Assembly (NCBI RefSeq): GCF_012271785.1
Contig: NZ_JAAWVT010000007.1
Coordinates: 1-64,000, forward strand
DNA from: Paeniglutamicibacter terrestris
Lineage (GTDB): Bacteria > Actinomycetota > Actinomycetes > Actinomycetales > Micrococcaceae
Direction of reading: 5' to 3'
Length of the DNA stretch: 64,000 bases
Positions 44,261-53,400 of the stretch are shown here, piece after piece. The position numbers were made by a program, and so were the translations under genes. Positions within the stretch are counted from its first letter, which is position 1; each line of letters begins with the position of its first letter. The notes under the pieces are model-generated. The model was not told the DNA's origin. It saw only the letters and a program-made list of their open reading frames with translations, and ran no database searches.

Positions 44261-44872
44261 TCACTGGCTTTTGATGGATCCTGTGGCTTGGCCGAGGTGG
44301 CGGTAGAGCGTCGCGCGACTCCACCCGACCAGGCGTGCCGCGTCTTCGGCGGTGCGTCCCTTGGCGCGGGCATCCTTCGCGATCGCGAGCTTGTCCGCGA
44401 TCACCGCCGGGTCGGAGTGAGGACGGCCGAATCGCGTCCCGCTTTGCCTAGCGGCAGCGATCCCGGCGTTGACTCGCTCCACGATCAGCTCGCGCTCATA
44501 CTCGGCCAGGGAGGCCAGCAGGTTCAGCATCATGCGCCCGGTCGAGGTTGCCGGGTCGATCCCGTCCGAAATGGATCGGACGTTCACGCCGCGTTCGCGC
44601 AGTATGTTCACGGTATTCAACACATCGATGAGGGAACGGCCGAGCCGGTCGACCCGCCAGACCACCACGGTGTCCCCGGCCTCGGCGTACTCGAGGAGCT
44701 TCTTCATCCCGGGCCGCTCGATCGCGGTCCGGCTTCCGGAGGTGACATCGGCGAACACGTCCCGTTTTTGCACCCCGTCCTTGACCAGCGCGTCGAGCTG
44801 CAACTGCGCATCCTGGCTTGAGGTGCTCACCCGCGTGTATCCCAAATGTCTCACCCCGCCATTTTGACTCAT
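44261..44872 (-). CDS. Tn3-type serine resolvase (left copy)
   Basis: 203 aa. Resolvase domain: nucleophile Ser16 in GYTRVSTSSQDAQLQLDAL, WRVDRLGRSLIDVLNTV, and LLASLAEYERELIVERVNAG leading to a C-terminal helix-turn-helix (GRTAEDAARLVGWSRATLYR). ATG 44872, or GTG 44854 as in the right copy. It is near-identical to the partial gene at the right window edge but points the other way. Its res region (44873-45012) lies upstream, toward the metal genes. Confidence 0.95.
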   Translation of the reverse strand: MSQNGGVRHLGYTRVSTSSQDAQLQLDALVKDGVQKRDVFADVTSGSRTAIERPGMKKLLEYAEAGDTVVVWRVDRLGRSLIDVLNTVNILRERGVNVRSISDGIDPATSTGRMMLNLLASLAEYERELIVERVNAGIAAARQSGTRFGRPHSDPAVIADKLAIAKDARAKGRTAEDAARLVGWSRATLYRHLGQATGSIKSQ

Positions 44873-45012
44873 AAATCCCTGGATGCCAACACGGTGAGAC
44901 GCTTTACGGCGGGACGACTTTTCGAGACATTTGGTGCTCCCTCACCCCGGGTCGGCCGATTTAAAGATGGGGACCCGTTCCCATGTCTCAAAAAGCTTTA
45001 GATTTATGAGAC
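44873..45012. repeat. res region of the left resolvase, inverted copy of 63605-63762
   Basis: The minus strand matches 63605-63762 closely, for example ACGGGTCCCCATC and AAAGTCGTC-GCCGTAAA blocks. The outer subsite is an imperfect inverted repeat GTCTCA...TGAGAC (44985-45012); TCTCG/CGAGACA words occur three times. The arrangement fits the multi-subsite res of Tn3 resolvases. Confidence 0.75.
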
Positions 45013-45123
45013 AGACGTGCGGGGCGTGACCGAGATGCGAACGCCCCGGAACGCAACTCCCGGCAAGTTCGGGGCCAACCCGAGCAGCCGCCGGGGTGGA
45101 CTCCAGCGACCAGCCTTCATGCC

Positions 45124-45166
45124 ATTGATCAGCAATTTGGGATATCATCAGTAAATGCTGATCAAT
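45124..45166. promoter_or_regulatory. operator/promoter of the CmtR-like gene, overlapping its start
   Basis: ATTGATCAGCA (45124-45134) and TGCTGATCAAT (45156-45166) are perfect 11-bp inverted arms. The right arm covers the start codon. A TATCAT -10-like box (45143-45148) lies six bases before ATG 45155, and no Shine-Dalgarno sequence is present, so the mRNA may be leaderless. Confidence 0.6.
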
Positions 45167-45541
45167 CAAGATGCTCCGGTGGACGCGTGCGGGCTGGACC
45201 CCGCGGCCGCCTTGTTCCGTTCCCTCGGCGACCCGGTCCGGCTGAAAATCGTCAAGCGGATGGCCAGCGGCGAGGTACGGGTCGGCGACCTCACCCGCGA
45301 GCTGGGCCTGGCCCAATCCACGGCCTCGATGCACGTGGCCTGCCTGCGCGACTGCGGCCTGGTCGAGGGACGCTCCCAGGGCCGCAGCGTGTACTACTCG
45401 CTGTCCCGCCCGGAGCTGATGGACATGCTCGCCCAGGCCGAGGTCCTGCTGGCCGCCACCGGCAACGCGGTCAGCCTGTGCCCGAACTACGGCCCGGACA
45501 GCACCACCGCCCCGATGATTGAAAAGGAGAACGCCCGATGA
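45155..45541 (+). CDS. cmtR: ArsR/SmtB-family Cd/Pb sensor, CmtR-like
   Basis: 128 aa. Winged helix: SLGDPVRLKIVKRMASGEVR and LGLAQSTASMHVACLRDCGL. The CmtR metal site is present: Cys63 and Cys67 in the recognition helix (ACLRDCGLV) and Cys109 near the C-terminus (VSLCPNYG), a three-thiolate Cd/Pb site. In Mycobacterium CmtR represses the P-type ATPase gene ctpG; here too the ATPase gene follows, overlapping by ATGA. It is likely released from the operator by Cd(II) or Pb(II). Confidence 0.9.
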   Translation: MLINQDAPVDACGLDPAAALFRSLGDPVRLKIVKRMASGEVRVGDLTRELGLAQSTASMHVACLRDCGLVEGRSQGRSVYYSLSRPELMDMLAQAEVLLAATGNAVSLCPNYGPDSTTAPMIEKENAR

Positions 45542-47484
45542 GCGACGCCTGCGGATGCAGCGACGAGACAACCGAACCCGGTGAAGCCGAAGAGGCCACG
45601 GGGTTCTGGCAAGTAACCGAGGTCCGTGCGGCCGCCGTGGCCGGTGTGCTGCTGCTGGCGGCGTGGATCACCTCGCTGGCAGCAGGCCCCCGGTTCGTGA
45701 CGCTTCCGCTGGAACTCGGTGCGCTGTTGGTTGCTGCCTGGACGTTCGTTCCCTCCACGCTCCGGCGTCTTCTCAAGGGAAAGATCGGCGTCGGTACGCT
45801 GATGACGATCGCCGCCGTCGGTGCCGTGGCACTGGGCCAGTTCGAGGAAGCGGCCATGCTGGCCTTCCTCTATGCGATTTCCGAGGGATTGGAAGAATAC
45901 TCCCTGGCAAAAACCCGGCGCGGCCTGCGGGCACTGCTGGACCTGGTTCCGGCCGAGGCCCGGATCCTGCGCAACGGCATCGAAACCACGGTATCCCCCT
46001 CCGTCTTGGTCCCCGGGGACCGCATGGTCGTCCGGCCCGGGGAACGCCTGGCCACCGACGGACGGATCCTCACCGGCCGCACCTCCCTGGACACCTCGGC
46101 GCTCACCGGCGAATCCGTCCCCGTCGAGGTCGGCCCCGGCTCCGAGGTCTACGCCGGTTCCATCAACGGCACCGGCCCGCTGGAGGTCGAAGTCACCAGC
46201 ACCGCGGAGAACAACTCGCTGGCCAAGATCGTGCACATCGTGGAAGCCGAGCAATCCCGCAAGGGCCCGGGCCAACGGCTGGCCGACTCCATTGCCAAGA
46301 AACTGGTCCCCGGCATCCTGATCGCCGCCGCCCTGATCATCATCTTCGGCTTCATCGTCGGGGAACCGGCCTTGTGGTTCGAACGCGCCCTGGTCGTCCT
46401 GGTGGCGGCCTCGCCCTGCGCGCTGGCCATCTCCGTGCCCGTGACCGTCGTGGCCTCCGTCGGTGCCGCCAGCCGCATCGGGGTGCTCATCAAGGGTGGC
46501 GGCGCGTTGGAAACCCTGGGCAAGATCCGCACCATCGCCCTGGACAAGACCGGAACATTGACCCGGAACAAGCCTTCGGTGATCGAGGTCGTGGGTACCG
46601 GATCCGCGACCCGGGAACGAGTCCTTGCCCTCGCGGCGGGACTGGAATCCCGCAGCGAACACCCGCTGGCCCGCGCTATCCTCGCCTCGACCACCGGCCG
46701 GGCTTCGGTCACCGACGTTGACACGATTCCCGGGGCGGGCCTGGAGGGGCGGATCGAGGGCAGGCGTGTCCGGCTTGGTCGCCCGGGCTGGATCGATGCC
46801 GGTGCCTTGGCCCCGGACATCGAGCGTATGCAGCACGCGGGTGCCACCTCGGTGCTCATCGAGGAGGACGGGCAGGTCATCGGTGCCATCGGCGTCCGCG
46901 ACGAGCTGCGCCCCGAGGCCCGCGAGGTCATCGCAAGGCTCACCGCGGCCGGATACACCACGGCCATGCTCACCGGGGACAACGTCATCACCGCAACGGC
47001 CCTGGGCAAGGCCGCGGGCATTACCGAAGTCCATGCCGATCTGCGCCCGGAGGACAAGGCGGAGATCATCCGCACCCTCCAATCCCGGCAGCCCACCGCG
47101 ATGGTCGGGGACGGAGTCAACGACGCGCCCGCCCTGGCCACGGCCGATAGCGGAATCGCGATGGGTGCCATGGGCACCGACGTGGCCATCGAAACCGCGG
47201 ACATCGCCCTGATGGGCGAGGACCTAAACCACCTGCCCCAGGTACTGGACCACGCGCGCAACACCCGGCGCATCATGCTCCAGAACGTGGGCCTGTCCCT
47301 GCTGCTGATTGCCGCGCTGATCCCCCTGGCCCTCTTCGGGGTCCTCGGGTTGGCCGCGGTGGTCCTCATCCACGAGCTGGCAGAAATCGTCGTGATCGCC
47401 AACGGAGTCCGGGCCGGCCGGATCAGCGGCAAGGCCGCACTGAAAAGCACGCAGCCGGTCCCGTCCCTGGAGCCTGCGGCATGA
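45538..47484 (+). CDS. Cd/Zn/Pb-exporting P-type ATPase (CadA/CtpG-like)
   Basis: 648-aa P1B ATPase. Short Cys-containing N-terminus (ACGCSDE) rather than a full HMA domain. Motifs: TGES (190-193), intramembrane SPC (292-294, ASPCALAISVPV), phosphorylated Asp336 in DKTGT, and GDGVNDAPAL. Together with the CmtR-type regulator this indicates Cd/Zn/Pb export; the SPC variant is that of CtpG-like pumps rather than the commoner CPC. Both ends overlap neighbours (ATGA), giving a tightly coupled cmtR-ATPase-lspA operon. Confidence 0.92.
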   Translation: MSDACGCSDETTEPGEAEEATGFWQVTEVRAAAVAGVLLLAAWITSLAAGPRFVTLPLELGALLVAAWTFVPSTLRRLLKGKIGVGTLMTIAAVGAVALGQFEEAAMLAFLYAISEGLEEYSLAKTRRGLRALLDLVPAEARILRNGIETTVSPSVLVPGDRMVVRPGERLATDGRILTGRTSLDTSALTGESVPVEVGPGSEVYAGSINGTGPLEVEVTSTAENNSLAKIVHIVEAEQSRKGPGQRLADSIAKKLVPGILIAAALIIIFGFIVGEPALWFERALVVLVAASPCALAISVPVTVVASVGAASRIGVLIKGGGALETLGKIRTIALDKTGTLTRNKPSVIEVVGTGSATRERVLALAAGLESRSEHPLARAILASTTGRASVTDVDTIPGAGLEGRIEGRRVRLGRPGWIDAGALAPDIERMQHAGATSVLIEEDGQVIGAIGVRDELRPEAREVIARLTAAGYTTAMLTGDNVITATALGKAAGITEVHADLRPEDKAEIIRTLQSRQPTAMVGDGVNDAPALATADSGIAMGAMGTDVAIETADIALMGEDLNHLPQVLDHARNTRRIMLQNVGLSLLLIAALIPLALFGVLGLAAVVLIHELAEIVVIANGVRAGRISGKAALKSTQPVPSLEPAA

Positions 47485-47990
47485 TCCCCCAGGCCCCGGA
47501 GACAGCCGCCCCTCGGAAGCGGGGAACGCGTATGGTCAGGACCGCGATGCTTCTTGGCGCGGCCGCGCTGGCAGCCGTCGATCTGGCCCTCAAGGCATTG
47601 GCCGAAACCTTGCTTTCCAACGGTGCTACCACCGACCTGGGGCTGGTGAATATCCGCTTGCTCTATAACCCGGGCGTAGCGTTCAGCTTTGGCGCGGACC
47701 TCCCCTCCTGGGTCATCGTGGTGGTAACAGGGCTGATCATCGCCGCACTGACCTGGTATGCGGTTTCCTCCGCACCAGCCATGGGCCGGATGTCCCGAAC
47801 GGGCGCGACCCTGCTGCTCGGTGGTGCCGTCGGCAACTTCATTGACCGGCTCGACGGGCGCGGCGTGGTGGACTACCTGCACACCGGGTGGTTCCCCACC
47901 TTCAACCTGGCAGATGTGTTTGTCACCGCGGGAGTTGTTCTGTATGCCCTCGGCACGCTTCGTGCCGCCCCTTCCCGGGACCACGACTGA
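47481..47990 (+). CDS. lspA: signal peptidase II (lipoprotein signal peptidase)
   Basis: 169-aa, four-helix aspartic protease. Catalytic Asp122 in GGAVGNFIDRL and Asp145 in FPTFNLADVFV; Asn-Pro loop LLYNPGVAFSF. It cleaves prolipoproteins after lipidation. The start overlaps the ATPase stop. A metal-operon lspA is known from lead-resistance operons (pbrC), so this copy is probably accessory rather than the housekeeping gene. A 10-bp inverted repeat CCACTCGGGT/ACCCGAGTGG (47991-48051) follows. Confidence 0.92.
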   Translation: MIPQAPETAAPRKRGTRMVRTAMLLGAAALAAVDLALKALAETLLSNGATTDLGLVNIRLLYNPGVAFSFGADLPSWVIVVVTGLIIAALTWYAVSSAPAMGRMSRTGATLLLGGAVGNFIDRLDGRGVVDYLHTGWFPTFNLADVFVTAGVVLYALGTLRAAPSRDHD

Positions 47991-48221
47991 CCACTCGGGT
48001 CGCGCGAGGGCTTTCCATTTGCTGAACGAGGGCACCCGGAAACCCGAGTGGGATCACCCGTTGGTCCCGGCAAAGTCCAAGAAACTGTAAAAAGATCGTC
48101 CCAGCGCTTTGCCGGGACGGCTTGCCGCACGATTCATGAGCGTTCGCTCCCGGAGCAGCAAAACAATAACGACACCGGCTGGCATTCCTTTGCACCCGCC
48201 AGCCAAGGAACGGAACACCGC

Positions 48222-48908
48222 ATGAACAGCACCACCCCGCCATCCACCCGCTCCCCGAAGAAATCCAAGATCATCGTCTGGACCCTGCTGGCCGCCATCG
48301 TTGTCGCTGCCATCGTCGGTTACGTTCTCGCCCAGGGAAACGCCAAAACCGCAGCCACCGGCGCCACCGCAACGGAAGGGCAGGTCGTTCGGGAGAACAG
48401 CCGGGTGCTCTCCCAGGCGCCGAACGAAAAGGCGGTCCTGGTGGAGTTCCTGGACTTCGAGTGCGAGTCCTGCGGCGCGTTCTACCCGGTCATCGAGGAG
48501 CTGCGCGGCGAATACGCGGAGAACATCACCTTCGTCCAGCGGTACTTCCCGCTGCCCGGGCACCTGAACTCCATGAACGCCGCCTTGGCCGTGGAGTCCG
48601 CGGCCCTGCAGGGTGCCTACGAACCGATGTACAAGAAGATGTTCGAGACCCAAGCCCAGTGGGGCGAGTCGGCGGACAACAAGAGCGCCCTGTTCCGCAC
48701 CTACGCCGAGGACCTCGGCCTGGACTTGGCCGCGTACGATGCCTCCGTCGCCGACCCTGCCACCCAGGACCGCATCAAGCTGGACATCGCCGACGGCAAG
48801 GCCCTGGGCGTCAGCGGAACCCCGACGTTCTTCCTCGAGGGAAAGATGCTCACGGTCCAGAGCCTGGAACAGTTCGTGGCCGCCATCGAAGAAGCCGCCG
48901 CCAACTAG
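48222..48908 (+). CDS. DsbA-family thiol oxidoreductase
   Basis: 228 aa. Cytoplasmic tail, one transmembrane anchor (about 16-37), then an extracytoplasmic thioredoxin fold with Cys81-Glu-Ser-Cys84 (VEFLDFECESCGAFYPV) and the cis-Pro loop GVSGTPTFF. It forms disulfides or serves as a thiol relay outside the membrane. Immediately followed by a VKOR homologue, its likely electron acceptor, as in actinobacterial DsbA-VKOR pairs. AAGGAACGG precedes the ATG. Confidence 0.9.
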   Translation: MNSTTPPSTRSPKKSKIIVWTLLAAIVVAAIVGYVLAQGNAKTAATGATATEGQVVRENSRVLSQAPNEKAVLVEFLDFECESCGAFYPVIEELRGEYAENITFVQRYFPLPGHLNSMNAALAVESAALQGAYEPMYKKMFETQAQWGESADNKSALFRTYAEDLGLDLAAYDASVADPATQDRIKLDIADGKALGVSGTPTFFLEGKMLTVQSLEQFVAAIEEAAAN

Positions 48909-48937
48909 TCCGCCGTCCCGAGCCTGGAGAAGACGCC

Positions 48938-49579
48938 ATGAGCACACCAGACACCGGCCCTGTCGTAGCCGGCCCCCAAGGACTCGAGCCCCGGGTTCCC
49001 CGCTTTGCCCGCCCACGGGCGTTCGGGTTCCTGCTATTGGCGACGGGGGTCGTGGGCTGGGTCGCCTCGGCCGTCCTCGTCCTGGAACGACTGGCCCTGT
49101 ACAAGGACCCTGGCCACGTCACCAGCTGCGACGTGAACCCGTGGGTCTCCTGCGGGCGGGTCATGGGCACCTGGCAGTCGGAATTGTTCGGCTTCCCCAA
49201 CCCGCTGATCGGCATCGTCGCGTTCGCCGTCGTCCTGGCCACCGCCATGGCGGTCCTCTCCGGGGCCGCCCCGGGGCGCTGGTACTGGGCCGGCTTGCAG
49301 GCCGGGGTGACCCTGGGGACGGTGTTCGTCATCTGGCTCTGGAGCCAGGCCCTCTTTGAGATCTACATTCTGTGCCTGTACTGCATGGTGGTGTGGGCGG
49401 CCATGATCCCCCTGTTCATCCTGCTCACGGTCCGCAACCTCGTCCACGGGGTCATCCCCGCGCCGCGGGCCGTGGTCCGGTTCGCTGCCGACTGGGCCGG
49501 CACGCTCGTGGCCATCGCCTATGTCGCGGTCGCCGGATCCGTGTTCCTTCGCTTCTTCCCGGCCTTCACCGGCGGATAA
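48938..49579 (+). CDS. vitamin K epoxide reductase (VKOR) family protein
   Basis: 213 aa, four or five helices. The loop Cys pair is Cys64 and Cys72 in VTSCDVNPWVSCGRVM, and the active-site Cys146-Leu-Tyr-Cys149 lies in a helix, as in bacterial VKORs. It reoxidises the DsbA partner and passes electrons to membrane quinone. Placed 30 bases after the DsbA gene. A strong hairpin follows, closing the cadmium block. Confidence 0.92.
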   Translation: MSTPDTGPVVAGPQGLEPRVPRFARPRAFGFLLLATGVVGWVASAVLVLERLALYKDPGHVTSCDVNPWVSCGRVMGTWQSELFGFPNPLIGIVAFAVVLATAMAVLSGAAPGRWYWAGLQAGVTLGTVFVIWLWSQALFEIYILCLYCMVVWAAMIPLFILLTVRNLVHGVIPAPRAVVRFAADWAGTLVAIAYVAVAGSVFLRFFPAFTGG

Positions 49580-49586
49580 CCGCCGC

Positions 49587-49606
49587 TCCCGGGGTACTCC
49601 CCGGGA
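49587..49606 (+). terminator. hairpin after the VKOR gene
   Basis: TCCCGGGG (49587-49594) and CCCCGGGA (49599-49606) form a perfect 8-bp stem with a 4-nt loop just past the stop codon. Confidence 0.65.
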
Positions 49607-49924
49607 CCGGCGCGGCGGGCTTCGTTCCCTGCGGGTGCATTTTGCCGCGGTCGAAGGCAGCCCTGTTCAACAGCCGCCAGGCACCGTTGGAATCAGGCCA
49701 TTTGGCGTTGATCTCCACGGTCCCGGTTGCCGTTCCGCTTGCGGACGCGAAACCGCAGTGCAGAGGACTTCTGACTGTGCAGGCGAAAATGACACCCGGA
49801 GTCCTCTGCACGAAGCGGCATCCGGCCTGATGCCGCCTGCACCTACCTGCCTTCTAGGCGCGCGCCCCGTTTGCCGAAACGATGGGCCAGGCACGTGCAC
49901 CCCCCGGTTCCCGGCGTGTGGGCG
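49607..49924. other. gap between VKOR and merB-like gene
   Basis: No firm gene. A leftward frame at 49566-49811 is partly protein-like (NAKWPDSNGAWRLLNRAAFD) but lacks a start signal and runs into the VKOR end. It could be a remnant of a mercury-resistance gene cluster. Confidence 0.3.
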
Positions 49925-50386
49925 TCACGGTGCGCAGCAGTCGTTTCGCGTGTCCGAACCCGGATCCGCGCAGGTTGCATCCGACAGCATCGAGGCCGCG
50001 ATGGCGGCGCCGGCCCGGTGTGCCGCCTCGATGTCCAGGACTTCGCCGTCGGGGTGGGCGTCCAGCCACGGACCGGCGTCCTCGCGGGAGGCGAAGTAAT
50101 GGATCTGGTTGCAGAACGAGGACCGCACCGGCCCCGTGCCCCGCGGGCTGATGAGGGACACGACGGCGGTGGCCGGCTGCACGGAGGTCACCGTGCCGTC
50201 CGCGCCGGTCGCCACCCGGATGAGGGTCCCGCTGCCCGGGGAGGTCGACTCAATGGTTGCGGCCTTCCCGATCAGGGCCGGGAAGAAGAGGGTGTCCAGG
50301 GCGCACCAGGTGTAGAGCTGTTCCCCGGCGACGGTAACGGCCTTGGGGACTACTGGTACAGCGGTTGGCGCTAGGCACTTGATCAT
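49925..50386 (-). CDS. merB: organomercurial lyase (MerB) lacking its N-terminal domain
   Basis: 153 aa against about 210 for MerB. The catalytic core is intact: Cys28 and Asp31 in YTWCALDTLFFPALIG and Cys92 in VRSSFCNQIHYFAS, the Cys-Asp-Cys set that cleaves the C-Hg bond. The N-terminal helical/winged region is missing; an in-frame TAA stands two codons before the ATG and no ribosome-binding site is seen. Probably truncated by the insertion of the Tn3-family sequence next to it. No merA or merR is in the window. Confidence 0.8.
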   Translation of the reverse strand: MIKCLAPTAVPVVPKAVTVAGEQLYTWCALDTLFFPALIGKAATIESTSPGSGTLIRVATGADGTVTSVQPATAVVSLISPRGTGPVRSSFCNQIHYFASREDAGPWLDAHPDGEVLDIEAAHRAGAAIAASMLSDATCADPGSDTRNDCCAP

Positions 50387-50482
50387 GATTGTTTAGCTCA
50401 GGCGATCCAGGTTGCGCGGAGTTTCGTGCAGATTTTCGTCGGAAGACTTTCGATCACTAGTGGGGCGGCTATTGTCAGTCTC

Positions 50483-53400
50483 ATGCCCGTGGAATTTCTG
50501 ACTGATGAACAGGCCGAGGCCTATGGAAGGTTCGCCGAGGAACCGACGCGGCCCGAGTTGGAGCGCTTCTTCTTCCTCGACGACGAGGACCGGAGCCTGA
50601 TCGCGAAGCGGCGAGGTGACCACAATCGCCTGGGCTTCGCCCTGCAGATGTGCACGGTCCGGTACATCGGGCTGTTCCTGGAGGACCCCTCGGCTGTGCC
50701 GTGGCCGGTCGTTGAGCATCTGGCGGCACAGCTGGAGATTGAGGATCCCTCCTGCCTCAAGGAGTACACCGAGCGGCCAAAGACGGCGTACGAGCACGCG
50801 TGGGAGATCCGCGATGCGTACGGCTACCACCATTATGAGGACCCCGCCCACGGACGGATGTTCAGGGCGTTCCTGCACGGGCGGGCATGGACGCATGCCG
50901 AGGGACCTGTCGCGTTGTTCAACCACGCGGCGGGTTGGCTGCGTCGGCACCGGGTGCTGCTACCCGGGGTGAACGTGCTGGCCCGGCAGGTTTCCGTGGT
51001 TCGCACCATCGCCGAGAAGCGGCTGCACGCCACGGTTGCCAAGTCTGCCCTGCGGGCGGATCCGGCGTTGCCCGGGGACTTGGTTGCCACGCTGAAAACA
51101 CCGGAGGGCACCCGGTATTCGGAACTGGAGCGGATGCGTCGACCGCCAACGCGGAGCACCGGCACCGCGATGAAGGGTGCGTTGCAACGGGTTGAGGACA
51201 TAGCAGCCTTCGGGCTGGGCCGGCTGAAGCTGGAACAGATACCGCCGAACCGGCTCTCCACGCTGGCCCGGTACGGGCTGGGCACCAAGGCCCCGAAGCT
51301 GGAGCGGACAGCGGAACCCAAGCGAACGGCGATACTCACCGCGGTGATGCTCCATTTGGAGGCCAAGGCGATCGATGATGCCCTGGACCTGTTCGAGATC
51401 CTGATGGCGACCAGGCTGATCAGCACCGCGAAGCGCTCCACGGACAAGCAGCGCCTGTCCACCCTTCCGCAGCTGGAGAAGGCTTCTCGGATCGTGGCCA
51501 TGGCTGCGAAAGTGTTCTTCGAGAAGCTGGAGTCCATCGAGAAGGCCGGTGGCGAGGTGGACGTGGCCGCGCTGTGGCGGGCGTTGGAGGAGATCGCGCC
51601 CCGGTCGGTGATGTCGGGCGCGGCCGCCACCGTGGTGACGTTGGTGCCCCAGGACGGCGATTCGGCGCAAACCGCACTGCGTGGTGCGCTGGCACTGCGC
51701 TACAACACCGTCAAGCCGTTCCTGTCACTGTTGGGTGAGACCTCGGCGCTGGAAGCCGCGACCGGCGGGGTACGGATCTTGGCCGGGGTGAAGAAGCTGC
51801 CGGCACTCTCGCGTCGGAAGGTCGGCGAGAAGCCGCTGCTGCCCCGGGAGATCGACGACAAACTCGTGCCGCCGCACTGGCACCAGGCAGTGTATGCGAA
51901 CGCCGAGCTGCCCCAGGGGACTGTGGATCGCGACGCGTACGTGGTGTGTGTCCTGGAACAGCTCTTCCGCGCCCTGAAGCGTCGGGACATCTTCGCCTCA
52001 CCCTCGCACCGCTGGTCTGACCCACGCGCCCGCCTGCTCATAGGCGCGGGGTGGGAGGCGGTGCGCGAGGACATCCTGGCCGGCCTGAGCCTGGAGGAGG
52101 ATGCCGAGCAGCACCTGCGGGAACTTCTCGAGGTACTGGATGCCACTTGGAGGCAGATGGCCGAGCGCCTCGAAGAAGCCGGTGACGACGCGAAGATCAG
52201 CATCGAGGTGCAGCCCAGCGGGAGGGCGAAACTGAATGTGGAGAAGCTTCACGCGCTCGGGGAGCCGAAGTCGCTGGCGTGGCTGCGCGGACGGGTGGAG
52301 AAGATGCTCCCGAAGATCGACCTGCCGGACCTGCTCTTCGAGGTGAACGCCTGGACCGGGTTCCTGGACGCCTTCGTGCACCTGGGCGATGGCAAGACCC
52401 GGATGAAGGACCTGAGCACCTCGATCGTCGCGCTGCTTGTCTCGGAAGCCTGCAACATCGGCATGACCCCGGTGATCAACCCGGGCCATGAGGCGCTCAC
52501 CCGCTCCCGGCTGGTCCACGTTGACCAGTACTACCTGCGCACCACCACCATCGCCGCGGCGAACGCCGCTCTGATCGAAGCCCAAGCCAGGGTGCCCATC
52601 GTGCAGTTCTGGGGCAAGGGCCTGCTCGCCTCCGTCGACGGCCTGCGCTTCGTCGTTCCCGTGCGCACTATCAACGCCGCGCCCTCGCCGAAGTACTTCG
52701 CAAAGAAGAAGGGCGTCACCTGGCTGAACGCGATCAACGACCAGGTGGCCGGCATCGGGCAGATGGTGGTGCCCGGCACCCCACGTGACTCCCTGTTCAT
52801 CCTGGACGCCCTGTTGAACCTGGACGGCGGGGTGAAGCCGGAGATGGTCGCCACCGACAATGCCTCCTACTCCGACACGGTCTTCGGGATTTTCAAGATG
52901 CTCGGCTACCGCTTCTCCCCGCGCTTCAGAGACCTCGAAGACCAACGGTTCTGGAAGGCCCAAATGCCCGGCGCCGAGCCGGCAGACGGATACGGAGCGT
53001 TGGAGGCACTGGCCCGCAACAACAAAGTGAACGTGAACAAGGTGCTCACGGCTTGGCCGGACATGCTGCGGGTGGCCGGCTCCTTGGTCACCAACCAGGT
53101 GCGCGCCTATGACCTGCTGCGGATGTTCGGGCACGAGGGCCGCCCCACACCGCTTGGCCAGGCGTTCGCCGAATACGGGCGGATCGCCAAGACCCTGCAC
53201 CTGCTTGCCGTTGTGGACCCCGTGGATGACACCTACCGGCGGCAAATGCACAAGCAGCTCACCGTGCAGGAGTCCCGCCACAAGTTGGCCCGGGAGATCT
53301 GCCACGGCAAGAAGGGCACCATTCACCAGGCGTACCGCGACGGGATGGAGGACCAACTCGGCTCGCTCGGCCTGGTCCTGAATGCCGTCGTGCTCTGGAC

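Noticed and set aside
46149-48035. Very long open frame antisense to the Cd ATPase and lspA (and another at 45487-47082)
   Set aside because: Low-complexity Ser/Arg/Ala or Gly/Asp/Gln product. The plus strand encodes recognisable P-type ATPase and LspA motifs; GC-rich antisense frames are expected.
50400-50482. Tn3 terminal inverted repeat just upstream of tnpA (TGGGGCGGCTATTGTCAG at 50461-50478)
   Set aside because: It has the GGGG-like start of Tn3 ends, but no matching inverted partner was found in the window.
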